DNA of 64,000 nucleotides from Platycnemis pennipes (Eukaryota > Arthropoda > Insecta > Odonata > Platycnemididae), in NCBI GenBank assembly GCA_933228895.1, contig OW121854.1, forward strand, positions 13,953,131 through 14,017,130, in the 5' to 3' direction. The translations under genes were made by a program, and so were the position numbers. Positions 43,889 through 53,806 of this stretch are shown piece by piece. A model generated the notes under the pieces. It saw nothing but the letters and a program-made list of their open reading frames with translations, was not told the DNA's origin and made no database searches. Each line of letters begins with the position of its first letter. The first letter of the stretch is position 1.

Positions 43889-44208
43889 ATGTAAAAGATA
43901 CTTACGTTTTAGTGATAACGGGGCATTTCTTCTCTGATTGCGTAGATTTCGTTTAACGAAGAGCTTAGGGTCTTAAAATAGGATGAGAAACATGAGAGGG
44001 TCATTTTTCATGTGATTTGAACCGGGATCAACGAGTCTCTTCCTAATGAATATGCGTCGCTGGCGGAAGATGGGTTGTCATTTAAGACAATCCCTAAGAC
44101 ACTCACAAACACACACAAACCCTCTCCAAATGAAGTTTCGACCCCCCTCCCCAACTCTAAGTGGGAGATGTCGGAAGGTTCCTGACCACAGGGTGGATCC
44201 CTGAGATC
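43889..44208. other. no recognised feature
   Basis: A short stretch between LINE-A and MITE-F, with ACACTCACAAACACACACAAACC at about 44099. Nothing else seen. Confidence 0.45.
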
Positions 44209-44750
44209 AATGGGGGCGTTTACTCGGAACCAAAATCTCACTTTTTTGCACGAAATTGTTAGATGGAAAAAAAAGAATTGTAGTGAAAAACTATATCTCC
44301 AACCACAACCATTCACTCATAAATCAAAAATTGAAATAAGCACAAGGTCACGCCCACCGAAAAAGCTGCTGTTATGACATTGACGTCATTTTCCTCCCGT
44401 CCTTGACTGCTCTTATGGGAAGGGAAGGGAGTGGAGGGGGATTCTCGGTCTGCTCGCACAGATCACGTTGCAATCGCTCCCATTGGGAGAGCCAGCTGTG
44501 TCCCCCCCCCCCACCCCTTTGCGAAAAGTCGAAGTAGCTTCGCGGGGTCAGTTGTGATTGGACGAAGTCGATATACGTCAGATGTTGCACCACGCCCACT
44601 TTTCCGAAAGAGTTAAAAACATCATTTTTTCGCCGCTTACAACTCGAGAAATAATCGACGGATCAAAAAACGGAAAAACACGCGTCTTTTTATTTTTACA
44701 AACTCTATCATATTCGGCAATAAAAAAAATATAAGGTAAATAACCCCATT
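44209..44750 (+). mobile_element. MITE-F copy 3
   Basis: It begins AATGGGGGCGTTTAC and ends GGTAAATAACCCCATT. It shares with copies 1 and 2 the TGACGTCATTTTCCTCCCGTCC block, the GTGGAGGGGGATTCTCGG block, a poly-C run (about 44502) and the AACTCGAGAAATAATCGACGGATC block. The LTR retrotransposon begins only six bases beyond its right end. Confidence 0.85.
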
Positions 44751-44756
44751 TCCCTT

Positions 44757-45535
44757 TGTAACGTATCAAAATTTAGCCATATCATGCTGGGGAGTTGGGG
44801 AGCCGCCATGTTGGTTTTTGTACAGAATATTTATACGGAGACATAGGGAAATATGGCGTCGGCCTCGACAATGGCCAATTTGTCATTGAGCCTGGTGATT
44901 CAGGTCATTCGGGAGTTGCATTCCCAAGAATAGAAATTGTCTCGCGGGCTATTGTTGAACTCGCGGCAGGTTACGGAGGGAGACTAATTATGGCCGGGCG
45001 TTAACAATTAAGAAGTGCCGATATAAAGAGGGACGAAGAGCGAGACGGGGCTTCGAGGGGCTGCTGCTGGGCTTCTAGGCGGCTAGTCGAGGAGTCGAAC
45101 GAAGGTGAAGGCTGATAGTCCAAGAAGAGGGAAGTGTCTTCTAGGCGAGTCTGAAAGTCTAAGAACAGTGAAGGGGCGTCTAGCTTCGAGTCTGATGGTC
45201 TGACAACAGTGAAGTGGAAAGTGGCATGGCGGAGAAGCCAGGATTAACCCAAGGAGACGGGGATCGCCTCAGCTAGAAACTCCAGATAAACTAAAGGGAT
45301 AAAGCGGTCCACTCCCCACTATTATGTAGGTACTTATTTTTAAGAGGGTACTGGCTATATTTTATGTGAAAGTGAAAAGTGAAATGGCTCGTGAAGTGAT
45401 CTATGGCCTGTAAAAATTGAGCCTGAAGCTACCAAGAGTGAAAGTGATATGTTGTGAGGGCAATTTATTATGATAAATGTCTATATTAATTTGTGTTGTG
45501 TGTGAGACCAATTAAATTGAAAAGAATAAATTACA
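44757..45535 (+). repeat. 5' LTR
   Basis: A 779-base LTR starting TGTAAC and ending TTACA, with a plausible TATA box TATAAAG at 45022-45028. By eye it matches the 3' LTR throughout except in the last 20 bases. There it reads AGAATAAATTACA where the 3' LTR reads AAGAAAATTACA, and it therefore has an AATAAA that the other lacks. Confidence 0.95.
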
Positions 45536-45539
45536 TTTA

Positions 45540-45553
45540 TGGCGCCCAACGTG
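45540..45553 (+). promoter_or_regulatory. primer-binding site (tRNA-Lys type)
   Basis: TGGCGCCCAACGTG begins four bases after the 5' LTR. It matches the first 14 bases of the primer-binding site complementary to tRNA-Lys(1,2) 3' ends in many retroelements; the match breaks down after that. Confidence 0.85.
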
Positions 45554-45734
45554 TGAGCACGATAAAATATTAGACGTACGGGGTTGACTGCTAGCTTACG
45601 TTTAATAGATACCACGAGGAGAACCTGAGAGGTGCAGAGAAGGTAGTGTTCACGTTAGAGAACGCGAGAGAAAATTAGACATCGGGAAAATTACTACAGA
45701 TTAAGTGTTAGTAGTAACGGTGTAATTGTATAAG

Positions 45735-47264
45735 ATGTTCCGAGCAAGTAAAAGTCTGTTCGAGTTGAAGAAGGCCGAGGTGCAGGAGGAATTGAAGAAA
45801 CTAGGGTTAGGCACCGAAGGAGTTAAAAATGAATTGGTCGGTAGGCTTAGATCTGCTCTCGAGGAACAGGGAGTAGTCATTGAATCTCACAAATTCGAGG
45901 TCGAAGACAGGACTCCAACAACGATGGATTTATGGGCTTGGTTGAAGGAAGAGAAAATCAAGGAGAAAAGGGAACGAGAAGAAGAGAGTAGACGGAGAGA
46001 AGAAAGAAGACAGAAGGAGCAGGCGGAGCTGTTAAGAACAATCTTGAGGGAGCAGGCGGAACAGCTGAGAGGAGCGGAAGTTAGGATGAATACGCGGATA
46101 GAAGAGGAAAAAGCAGAAAGGCGCGCAGAGATAGAGGCTGTCCGCGAGGAGGCGAATAATAATGTCCAAAGTATAGCGGCGGAAACACGGAAGGATTTAT
46201 ATAATGTCAAGGAAAGGCTAAAGGATTATGAAAGCTTGGCGATAGAAACGCGTGAGGAAGTGAGGAATATCACAGAAAAGATGAAGGAGAATGAAGATAG
46301 GATGCAGCTGCTGACCGCAGAAAAATTGAAGGAAGAGTCGGAACTGCAAGGAAAAGTACGAATGATAGCGCAGAGTGAAGCGGAAAAGATAAGGCTGCAG
46401 TGTTCGCGAAACTCAACCGCAATTCAATCACCGGGAGTGATGATGAAGATTCCATATTTTGACGGTAGGAGAGGAGCTAGGCCTATGCGATACATCAGGG
46501 AGCTGGAGGAATACCAAGCCATGTACCAATTATCCTCCAACGAAATGCTGAAAATCGTAAGACAGGGTCTGACGGGATCTGCAGGCGAATGGTTTACCGC
46601 TATCTCACATCTACTAGAAGACGTAGAGCAGTTCACACAGCTGTTTATGATGCAGTATTGGGGGCGTGAGCAGCAGATGGAGGTTCGGAGGACGCTAGAT
46701 TCCGGCCGGTACGTTGAACGAGGGAATATCAGCCGAGTGGAATACGCAACATCCCGAATAAGCACTGCTAAGGAACTAAGGCCACCGATGGAGGACGAGG
46801 AAATAATCTATAGGTTGGAGCATCATTTTGGTCCGGAGGTCAACACGGCAATCATATCGCAGCAAATAAACACCATTCCTAGATTGTTGTCATTGCTCAG
46901 CCGATACGATAGGGTGGTGCCGCAGCCGATACAGGAGACGAAGGAAGAGAGCCGAAGAAGATGGACAGGAACCGAGGAAAGGAGAATTGATTTTAGAGGA
47001 CGTGGATACAACCCACCACCTCAGAATCAAAATGGTAATAGATATCAACCTAATCCATCCGGCAAGCAGAGGCAGACATCTCCGGTGAGACGGTACAGCA
47101 GCCGAGAACAAATGGATGGACGGAGTTACGAAGAAAGATCACCCAGGGAGAATGCAAACATCCGCACGATGATTGTGGAAAACTCCGGGAGTAGTGAAGA
47201 AAGGCATGAAGAGCAGGGAAACGCGAAGGGGCAAGTCGTGCAAGCAGTCCCGACACGATATTAG
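45735..47264 (+). CDS. gag: Gag-like protein with SAP-like N-terminus
   Basis: 509 residues from the first ATG (MFRASKSLFELKK); upstream codons in frame start with TTG, so 45735 is the better start. Residues about 9-43 (ELKKAEVQEELKKLGLG, then VKNELVGRLRSALEE) fit the SAP domain, a helix-extended-helix DNA-binding fold. Residues about 65-225 are highly charged (Glu, Lys, Arg) and probably a coiled coil. Residues about 235-390 (IPYFDG, then GLTGSAGEWF, FTQLFMMQYW, RLEHHFG) resemble the capsid-like retrotransposon Gag domain. The C-terminus is basic and rich in Asn, Gln and Pro. No CCHC zinc knuckle is present, so nucleic acid binding would rest on that basic tail or on the SAP-like segment. 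The frame is intact. It likely forms the particle, possibly also for relatives' enzymes. Confidence 0.9.
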   Translation: MFRASKSLFELKKAEVQEELKKLGLGTEGVKNELVGRLRSALEEQGVVIESHKFEVEDRTPTTMDLWAWLKEEKIKEKREREEESRRREERRQKEQAELLRTILREQAEQLRGAEVRMNTRIEEEKAERRAEIEAVREEANNNVQSIAAETRKDLYNVKERLKDYESLAIETREEVRNITEKMKENEDRMQLLTAEKLKEESELQGKVRMIAQSEAEKIRLQCSRNSTAIQSPGVMMKIPYFDGRRGARPMRYIRELEEYQAMYQLSSNEMLKIVRQGLTGSAGEWFTAISHLLEDVEQFTQLFMMQYWGREQQMEVRRTLDSGRYVERGNISRVEYATSRISTAKELRPPMEDEEIIYRLEHHFGPEVNTAIISQQINTIPRLLSLLSRYDRVVPQPIQETKEESRRRWTGTEERRIDFRGRGYNPPPQNQNGNRYQPNPSGKQRQTSPVRRYSSREQMDGRSYEERSPRENANIRTMIVENSGSSEERHEEQGNAKGQVVQAVPTRY

Positions 47265-48688
47265 CCAGAGAAACGGGGACCGAAGAAAGCAATGGAGGAG
47301 ACAGGAGCAAATACGACAAGGAAGTCAGGAATATATTATGCATACCCGAAGATTTGACCGAAGAAGAAAAGGAACACGGATCGCATGAAGAAAACAAGTG
47401 TCCGGAAATTGTAGTGGAAATAGGGGGGCGGAAGTTTAAGGCACTAGTGGACACCGGTTCAGAAATCACATGTCTGAATGAGAACACATTTACGGAGAAT
47501 CCAGAGGTATTCAAAGGTGTATTAGAGGTACCAATACGGGGAATTCAGGTGATCGGAGCAATAGGTAGGAGGAGCGGGAGAATTAGTAAACAAATCTTTC
47601 CCACAATAAACATAGGGAAGATTGATGTAGTAATTAATTGCACCATCATACCTAATCTAGTGAAGCCGTTGATATTGGGCACGGATACATTAGAGATGCT
47701 GAAAGCGGAGATTAATTATAATGAAAGCACCATAATCCTGAGGCAAGGGCGGAAGATGGAAGAAAGAAGATTCGGAATGCCTACGGAGTCGTCACAGAAG
47801 CTAATAATGGCAATTAAACAGGGGCAGTATGAGGAGAGAGAAGATACAGTTTCTATGGAGGAAATCCACAACAGCATGAGAAGCATCAGCGATTCACAGG
47901 AGAAGGAGTTTAGAGAATTAGCGGGTATTATTTATAAGGAGAAGGAGATTTTCAGAAATACGCCCGGAAAAATAAAGGGGTATTATTATAAGGTGGAGAT
48001 AAAAGGTGACGAGGAGTTCCACGGGAAAAGTTACAATGTACCGCTAAATTACCGTGCGAAGGCACGCCACGCTATTAATCAGCTGTTGGAGCAGGGACTC
48101 ATAGAAAAGAGTACATCACGATATGTATCACCCCTGATATGTTTACCGAAGCAGGATGGCTCAATAAGGCTATGTCTGAATGCAAGGGCGGTGAATAAGA
48201 TGATGAAGCCGGATTACGCTACTTCAAGAACGCCTCAAGAAATATTTCAAGATTGTGCTAACGTAAAATACATGACATCTTTAGCTCTCACGCAAAGCTT
48301 CTACCAAATTCAACTACCTCGAGATTCTCGGAAGTATTGTGCAGTTTACTTTGAAGGATTTATATACCAATTTACTAGAGGGCCGTTTGGCTGTGCAATT
48401 AGCAGTAACGCATTAGTCAGAGCACTTGATTACGTACGTGGAAAGGAAGTAAAGAAGTGTTATCTCAATTTTGAAGACGACTTACCTTGTCTGATGGCAG
48501 ACAGCACCCAAGAAAAGGAAGATAGTCCAGGGTTAGTTGAAAGATTTCGGCGTAGAATCATAACAAAGGGGCAGAAGGGAAGAGTGCTACGCTCTAGTAA
48601 AAAACAACACAGAGAGAACTTCGAGAAAGGAGATCGGGTTCCACTATGCACAAACGGAACGATGAAAATTCCTTGTATCCCACATTAA
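47210..48688 (+). pseudogene. pol: pol remnant: protease and partial reverse transcriptase fused to integrase tail
   Basis: The frame is -1 relative to gag and opens at 47210 with no ATG required. The protease has the active-site motif LVDTGSE (Asp-Thr-Gly-Ser at 47450-47461) and the later LILGTDTLEML motif. RT motifs follow: LLEQGLIEKSTS, SPLICLPKQDGSIRLCLNAR, SLALTQSFYQIQL, YQFTRGPFGCAISS and FEDD (48470-48481). At 48284-48286 the first catalytic Asp expected in the SLDL motif is Ala. Shortly after FEDD (about 48520-48570) the sequence jumps to integrase C-terminal-like residues (KQHRENFEKGDRV). The RT thumb, RNase H and integrase zinc-binding and catalytic domains are missing (about 2 kb by comparison with the family). 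Not expected to be active. Confidence 0.9.
47216..47222 (+). promoter_or_regulatory. candidate -1 ribosomal frameshift site GGGAAAC
   Basis: In the gag reading frame this is G GGA AAC, which fits the X XXY YYZ slippery rule exactly. It lies in the 55-base overlap between the gag frame (stop ending at 47264) and the pol frame (open from 47210). A -1 shift here would give a Gag-Pol fusion. Short complementary segments downstream (GTCGTG and CACGA, near 47235-47258) could form a stimulatory stem, but this is untested. Confidence 0.75.
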
Positions 48689-48773
48689 ACCATACGTAGA
48701 AATCACTGCACTCACAACAAAACGCACAAGAAACCAACTCCACACAGAACATCGCGCAAGCACAGTTGAGTAA
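48666..48773 (+). pseudogene. integrase C-terminal tail in a shifted frame
   Basis: In the frame +1 to pol, the residues include KFLVSHIKPYVE and end at a TAA (48771-48773). HIKPY is typical of the end of gypsy-type integrases. A frame change between the GDRV segment and this tail suggests a second lesion close to the pol deletion. Confidence 0.7.
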
Positions 48774-49450
48774 GGACTGAGAACGTAAGAAAATAAGCGC
48801 TGATTCATGCGATTTACTAGTTACATTGTAAGCAAGCGTCGGCAGACACAGATTTAACGCGCCGTTTAAACACATTTTATCGCAAGGTCGAAGAGGTGTA
48901 ACAAAGTAAGGGCTTGTGATTAAAACTTTGTATTTGTGCGGTGAGGGAGTGGATCTACGGTTACTAAATTGGTGTTTACGTGAAGTCAGCAGGGTGAATG
49001 AACATTTGGACTCAATATGATGAGGCTGACAGTAATAATGTATAACTTTAAAGGTGAAGGAGATTTTATGTTTGATGTGTAGCAAAGTGTGATTCCTTTG
49101 ACTACCTGAAACTATTTTATTGATGGTTATGCACTTGCATGTTAAATATGTACATTTGAAAATTACATATGACCCAAGGTTTTATGTAAAATGTATAACT
49201 TATTTTAAAGATGTCAAATTTGAAGAGGGCATACGACATTTGTTTTGAATATTTGTATGTTATGTTTTAAAGGTAAAGTTGATGTTTTAAAGAAGGGTAT
49301 AATTGCATTTATTGTATTTTATGAATGTATGTAAACATAGTGGATGTGGACCAATTTCAGGGTAGAACGATCTTTAGAGGCGCCGGGGCGACGCTTTATT
49401 TTAATTAGAGGCTTCGAAAGAAAATCTTATAGGATATAATATTTGCTTTC
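48774..49450. other. retrotransposon untranslated region
   Basis: About 680 bases between the integrase tail and the purine tract. No envelope-like frame is present on the forward strand. The 163-codon reverse frame (48594-49085) overlaps pol and has no domain I know. Confidence 0.7.
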
Positions 49451-49461
49451 GACGGGGCAGA
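49451..49461 (+). promoter_or_regulatory. polypurine tract
   Basis: GACGGGGCAGA directly precedes the TGTAAC start of the 3' LTR; its purine-rich composition and position fit the plus-strand primer. Confidence 0.75.
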
Positions 49462-50240
49462 TGTAACGTATCAAAATTTAGCCATATCATGCTGGGGAGT
49501 TGGGGAGCCGCCATGTTGGTTTTTGTACAGAATATTTATACGGAGACATAGGGAAATATGGCGTCGGCCTCGACAATGGCCAATTTGTCATTGAGCCTGG
49601 TGATTCAGGTCATTCGGGAGTTGCATTCCCAAGAATAGAAATTGTCTCGCGGGCTATTGTTGAACTCGCGGCAGGTTACGGAGGGAGACTAATTATGGCC
49701 GGGCGTTAACAATTAAGAAGTGCCGATATAAAGAGGGACGAAGAGCGAGACGGGGCTTCGAGGGGCTGCTGCTGGGCTTCTAGGCGGCTAGTCGAGGAGT
49801 CGAACGAAGGTGAAGGCTGATAGTCCAAGAAGAGGGAAGTGTCTTCTAGGCGAGTCTGAAAGTCTAAGAACAGTGAAGGGGCGTCTAGCTTCGAGTCTGA
49901 TGGTCTGACAACAGTGAAGTGGAAAGTGGCATGGCGGAGAAGCCAGGATTAACCCAAGGAGACGGGGATCGCCTCAGCTAGAAACTCCAGATAAACTAAA
50001 GGGATAAAGCGGTCCACTCCCCACTATTATGTAGGTACTTATTTTTAAGAGGGTACTGGCTATATTTTATGTGAAAGTGAAAAGTGAAATGGCTCGTGAA
50101 GTGATCTATGGCCTGTAAAAATTGAGCCTGAAGCTACCAAGAGTGAAAGTGATATGTTGTGAGGGCAATTTATTATGATAAATGTCTATATTAATTTGTG
50201 TTGTGTGTGAGACCAATTAAATTGAGAAAAGAAAATTACA
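49462..50240 (+). repeat. 3' LTR
   Basis: A 779-base copy of the 5' LTR at a constant offset of 4705 bases, with the TATAAAG motif at 49727-49733. It differs only near its last 20 bases as far as I can see. It is followed by CCTT, the target-site duplication. Confidence 0.95.
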
Positions 50241-50272
50241 CCTTTCTACTTTTATTCTGTTCTATTCTACAT

Positions 50273-50925
50273 TCTACTTTTCCCTTGTTAGACCTCATTT
50301 GGAATACGCTGCCGGTGTATGGGATCCCTAAGAAATCGGTCTAAGTAATGAACTTGAACGTGTGCAGCGAAGATCGGCAAGATTTGTAAAGGGACGATAC
50401 GATAATTATATTAGCGTAACCAGTCTATTAAATGAATTGAAATGGGAATCATTGTCAGATCGCAGGTTGAAATTTAGACTTAATCTCTTCCACAAATTCC
50501 AAGGCAATATTTTCAGTGATGATGTTAAAAATATTTTACGAACCCCAACTTACTATGGCAGACTGGACCATAATCATAAAGTTAGAGAAATTGATTGCCG
50601 TACTGACCGATTCAAAATGTCCTTTTTCCCTCGCACAATTAGAGATACGAATAACGGTAAATATGTCCTATCGGAGAGTAGCAATGAATAGCATTGGTAG
50701 CTAGCTGCATGTTGGTATGAGTACTTAAAGCTAACCCTACTAACAGAATGTTTTTGCATGTTTGCTTTGCAATTTCTATCTTTTTTAAATAGTGTAGTTC
50801 TGACTACTATATTAATACTATTCCTTTTTTATGCATGATATGTAGTGCATGTTTGGTGAGCAATCATCCCCTGCCACACACCCTTGTGGTGGCTTGCAGG
50901 GTATTATGTAGATGTAGATGTAGAT
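50273..50925 (+). mobile_element. LINE-A copy, 5' truncated, well preserved
   Basis: It opens with LLDLIWNTLPVYGIP..SV (eroded) and, after a frameshift, the open frame 50362-50691. That frame reads VQRRSARFVKGRYDNYISVTSLLNELKWESLSDRRLKFRLNLFHKF, then HNHKVREIDCRTDRFKMSFFPRTIRDTNNGKYVLSES. The complete 3' UTR ends with the hairpin (50870-50901) and TATGTAGATGTAGATGTAGA. This is the best LINE-A reference in the window. Confidence 0.92.
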
Positions 50926-51334
50926 TTCCCATTCGACACCACGATTTCGGGTCTGGAACAACAATGCTGACGGCCGGGGCGGAAGAGGGGGATGCGGGTT
51001 CTGAAGGGGTTGGAAACAGATCGCGACCGCAACAATGCAGAGGAAGGGCGCCATTGTCACGAGGAAGGCTAATGTAAGACTTTTTCCTTTTAAAGGCGAA
51101 TAGAGAGGGACACTGAGGCATCAGGACAGCTGCGGTGAGATGTTGCGGAGACTGGGAGGAGGCCTGTTTTCACAATGAGGCATTCTTCTTTGGGAAGAAG
51201 AGAGAGAGTTGGGGAAACGGACTGCTGCATAATCTTTCGCGAAAGAAGCGAGGTGGGTGACCACCGAGGGAAGAAACCCCTTCCCCCCCTCCAGCCTTTC
51301 TCACTCACCCATGAGGATGGACCGAATGCCCAGG
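50926..51334. other. no recognised gene
   Basis: A GC-richer patch with overlapping short frames on both strands and GAAGAGAGAGAGAG. I recognise nothing in it. Confidence 0.4.
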
Positions 51335-51465
51335 AGGTTAAGTTGGTGCAGTAGTAAAAAGAGCACAATCCCCTCAACCGGAAGGCTCGGCTTCGAATTC
51401 CGGCAGCGGCAGGGATTTTTCTTTGGTATACTTATCCCCACTTGCGTGCCTTGTGAAGAGCACTT
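51335..51465 (+). mobile_element. SINE-D copy, truncated
   Basis: TAAGTTGGTGCAGTAG (box-A region) and GGCTTCGAATTCC (box B) are followed by GGCAGCGGCAGGGATTTTTC, TTTGGTATACTTATCCCC and TGCCTTGTGAAGAGC, in the order of SINE-D. It stops where a reverse LINE-B terminus begins. Confidence 0.65.
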
Positions 51466-51469
51466 CATC

Positions 51470-51625
51470 CACATCTACACGATACCCTGCAAGCCACCGC
51501 GAGGGTGTGTGGCAGGGGGTGAAGATCACCAAGCATGCACTACTAACATGCAAACAAGCAACTATATTGTCTCATGCAACTTGATTGTTAGTTACTATAA
51601 TATTTAAGGGGTTAATACATACACT
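51470..51625 (-). mobile_element. LINE-B 3' UTR fragment
   Basis: CTACACGATACCCTGCAAGCCACCGCGAGGGTGTGTGGCAGGGGGTGAAGATCACCAAGCATGCACTAC and more 3' UTR up to TAAGGGGTTAATACAT. No coding part. Confidence 0.88.
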
Positions 51626-52204
51626 TCGAACAAAGTACCCCAAGTTCATTGGATGTGACGTTAATCCGAGATTACGAATGCATTTTCAACTAGTCCGAAC
51701 ATTGAATTAAACATTTTAGGCGAGGAAAAATATTATCAGGCTGCATCAAGGGCGTTTAACCTAAATCCTCAGCGCGTCAAGCCATAATCAGCATGAAAAT
51801 AATGAAAAGGAGATATTCTAATATTAAGGGTGTTCCCCTATTTACTACATATTACCCATCATTAAATATCGGCGCGAAGTTTGTAGAGTGTAAGTTGAAT
51901 ACGGCCCATATTTTTAGATACACTTGAACATCGTGATTCGAAGAGGAAAAAGAAGACGAGGCAGCTAATGCGGTCGGGGAAGATGATAGAGAGAGAGAGA
52001 AACACTCTCCATGGAAACGCCGACGAAATCCACGAATCGCAGCTCAACTGGCAATTTCGAAACTCTTGGGGAATCTTCCGAAAAACCGGACGTCGGTTGC
52101 CTCACGACACACAACGGTGACTCCAATGGGAGTGAGAAACCAACAATATATAGCCTGCACTGTTGTCTTCGATGGGCAGTGACCTCAACTGTAGCAAGCT
52201 GGTG
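51626..52204. other. no recognised feature
   Basis: AT-rich sequence with a GAGAGAGAGAGA run near 51988 and no recognised domain. Confidence 0.45.
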
Positions 52205-52535
52205 GTCATCAGCAACATTTGTAAAGGTTTGGTATGATAATTATACTAGTGTAATTATCTATTTGATAATTATTGGAAGAGCTATTGGACGAGCTTAAAT
52301 GAGAATTACTATCAAACCGTAGGTTGAAATATAGATTTAATCTCTTAAGTAAATTCCAAAATGATATTTATACAGACGTTAAAAACGTTTTGCCAACTTC
52401 GACTTACTATGATATACTGGGCTATAAACATAAAATTAGGAAAATTGATAGCCGAAAAGATAAATTTAAAATAGGTTTCTTCCTTCGCCCAATTAGAAAT
52501 CTGAACAGTAATGAATATCTTAAATAATATTCCAG
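52205..52535 (+). mobile_element. diverged LINE-A copy without 3' UTR
   Basis: The frame 52324-52527 reads KYRFNLLSKFQNDIYTDVKNVLPTSTYYD, then KHKIRKIDSRKDKFKIGFFLRPIRNLNSNEYLK, an old relative of the LINE-A terminus; FVKVWYDNYTSV lies upstream. The normal 3' UTR is absent. Confidence 0.75.
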
Positions 52536-52585
52536 CAGCTTAAATATATATTATATTTATATATAATGGCCGAAATATATATTAT

Positions 52586-52629
52586 AAATTACTGTAATAT
52601 TCTTGTACACTAGAATATTACAGTAATTT
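52586..52629. repeat. perfect AT-rich hairpin
   Basis: 18-base arms AAATTACTGTAATATTCT (52586-52603) and the complement at 52612-52629, loop TGTACACT. It lies in a TATATATA-rich stretch directly after the LINE-A relative. Confidence 0.85.
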
Positions 52630-53422
52630 GAACAGTAAGATGAACGTCACTCATCACTCTGAGAACGACAGCGGATTAAGCTGTCAAAACGTCAAACATA
52701 TAGCCTCTAATCCAGACTTCCAACTCAATTTACCGGGAAGCTTGGAGACATTCAATGATATTACTGTTTGTTCGAAATAATATAGGGGAACTGGCAAATT
52801 AATGTATGTCGACTTCCACTGTTTCATGTCCAAATTTGTGAAACTTACGTCGCTACTAATATAACCAATTACTAGTAGGTAGTCCCAATGTTTCTGCTAG
52901 AGAATGCTCAATGGTTTTCCCCGTTCCTTTTAGGCGAAATTTGTCAAAAAATGACTCACGCCATTTCGGTTGCTCGCGGTGTAGCCTGAAGGTGCAGGAA
53001 GAGGCACCAAGGCATCCGGCCCACGTTTTTGGTCAGTATCAATTGATAAGCTCACTAATAAAAAAATACTTAACGACTCTGCGAAAACTTCGTTGTATCC
53101 ATCCCCTGTAAACAGACACAATGGTAATGCTCGTGATATCCTAAATTTATTTGGACCTTTTAACCAAGTTCAATCGTTAGATCTTCATCAACTATCCCCT
53201 GCCATACACCTTTATGGTGTCTTGAAGCTTATTTTGTTCATATAGATAAAGTATACGGATGAAGAGTACACGAAACCTACTGTACGGTCTAGGTTAATTT
53301 TCTGAGCCACAAAATTTCACATTTTGTTCTTTTGCATTGGCCAAATTATTTTTTATGTCTTCAAAGAGTACCATGCGATTGAAATAACCGGTAAATGACG
53401 GGTCAAACATAACATAAAATTT
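52630..53422. other. no recognised gene; LINE-A hairpin fragment
   Basis: CTATCCCCTGCCATACACCTTTATGGTGTCTTGAAGCTTATTTTGTTCATATAGAT at about 53190-53247 is a LINE-A terminal hairpin remnant. The rest is unrecognised. Confidence 0.5.
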
Positions 53423-53435
53423 AAATGGCAGAATT

Positions 53436-53806
53436 CATCATCATCATTGGTCAACAATTCAAACATTGGTTTGACGCAGCCCTCCACTCAATTCTTCTAT
53501 CCTTCGCAACTTACTCCATATATTTCATACGAGTCCTGCCTTTTCTATTCTTCCCGTTCACTTTTCCTTCGATGATTGTGTTCATTTGGCCATCGTGTCT
53601 TAAGATCTGGCCGATTAAGTTGCACCGTCTTCTTTTTAGAGTTTGCAGTAGATATATCTTTTCTCCCACTCTTCCAAAGACTTCTTTGTTTGTCACTGGG
53701 TTGATCCATTTTATTTTCATCATTCTTCGGTAGCACCACAATGCAAATGCTTCCAGCCTCGACTTTTCTGCTGCTGTTATCGTCCACGCTTCGCTGACAT
53801 ATAGTA
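53436..53806 (-). mobile_element. LINE-C (RTE-like), 5' truncated with target-site duplication
   Basis: The exact 13-base duplication AAATGGCAGAATT flanks it (53423-53435 and 53807-53819). The reverse strand reads YVSEAWTITAAEKSRLEAFALWCYRRMMKIKWINPVTNKEVFGRVGEK, then LIGQILRHDGQMNTIIEGKVNGK, to the ATGATGATG tail at 53436. The initial LLYVSEAW codons lie at the truncation point. A single short insertion event with a clear boundary. Confidence 0.93.

Larger units (their letters stand above)
44753..50244 (+). mobile_element. Ty3/gypsy-type LTR retrotransposon, internally deleted
   Basis: The element occupies 44757-50240 between CCTT duplications (44753-44756 and 50241-50244). The order is 5' LTR, tRNA-Lys primer site, gag, protease, partial reverse transcriptase, integrase tail, about 680 noncoding bases, purine tract, 3' LTR. 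The protease-RT order and a downstream integrase remnant place it in Ty3/gypsy. The Lys primer, 4-base duplication and long LTRs resemble Osvaldo/Ulysses-like elements, but the lineage is a guess. RNase H and most of integrase are missing, so any transposition would need proteins from an intact relative. Near-identical LTRs suggest recent insertion. Confidence 0.93.

Noticed and set aside
44795..45004. 69-codon frame present identically at 44795 and 49500
   Set aside because: It lies inside both LTRs, so its duplication reflects LTR identity and not a conserved gene.
48594..49085. 163-codon reverse frame overlapping pol
   Set aside because: It has no recognisable domain and overlaps the forward protease-RT-integrase reading; a shadow frame is the simplest explanation.
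48774..49450. Envelope gene in the retrotransposon
   Set aside because: No forward frame of useful length, signal peptide or membrane segment lies between the integrase tail and the purine tract.
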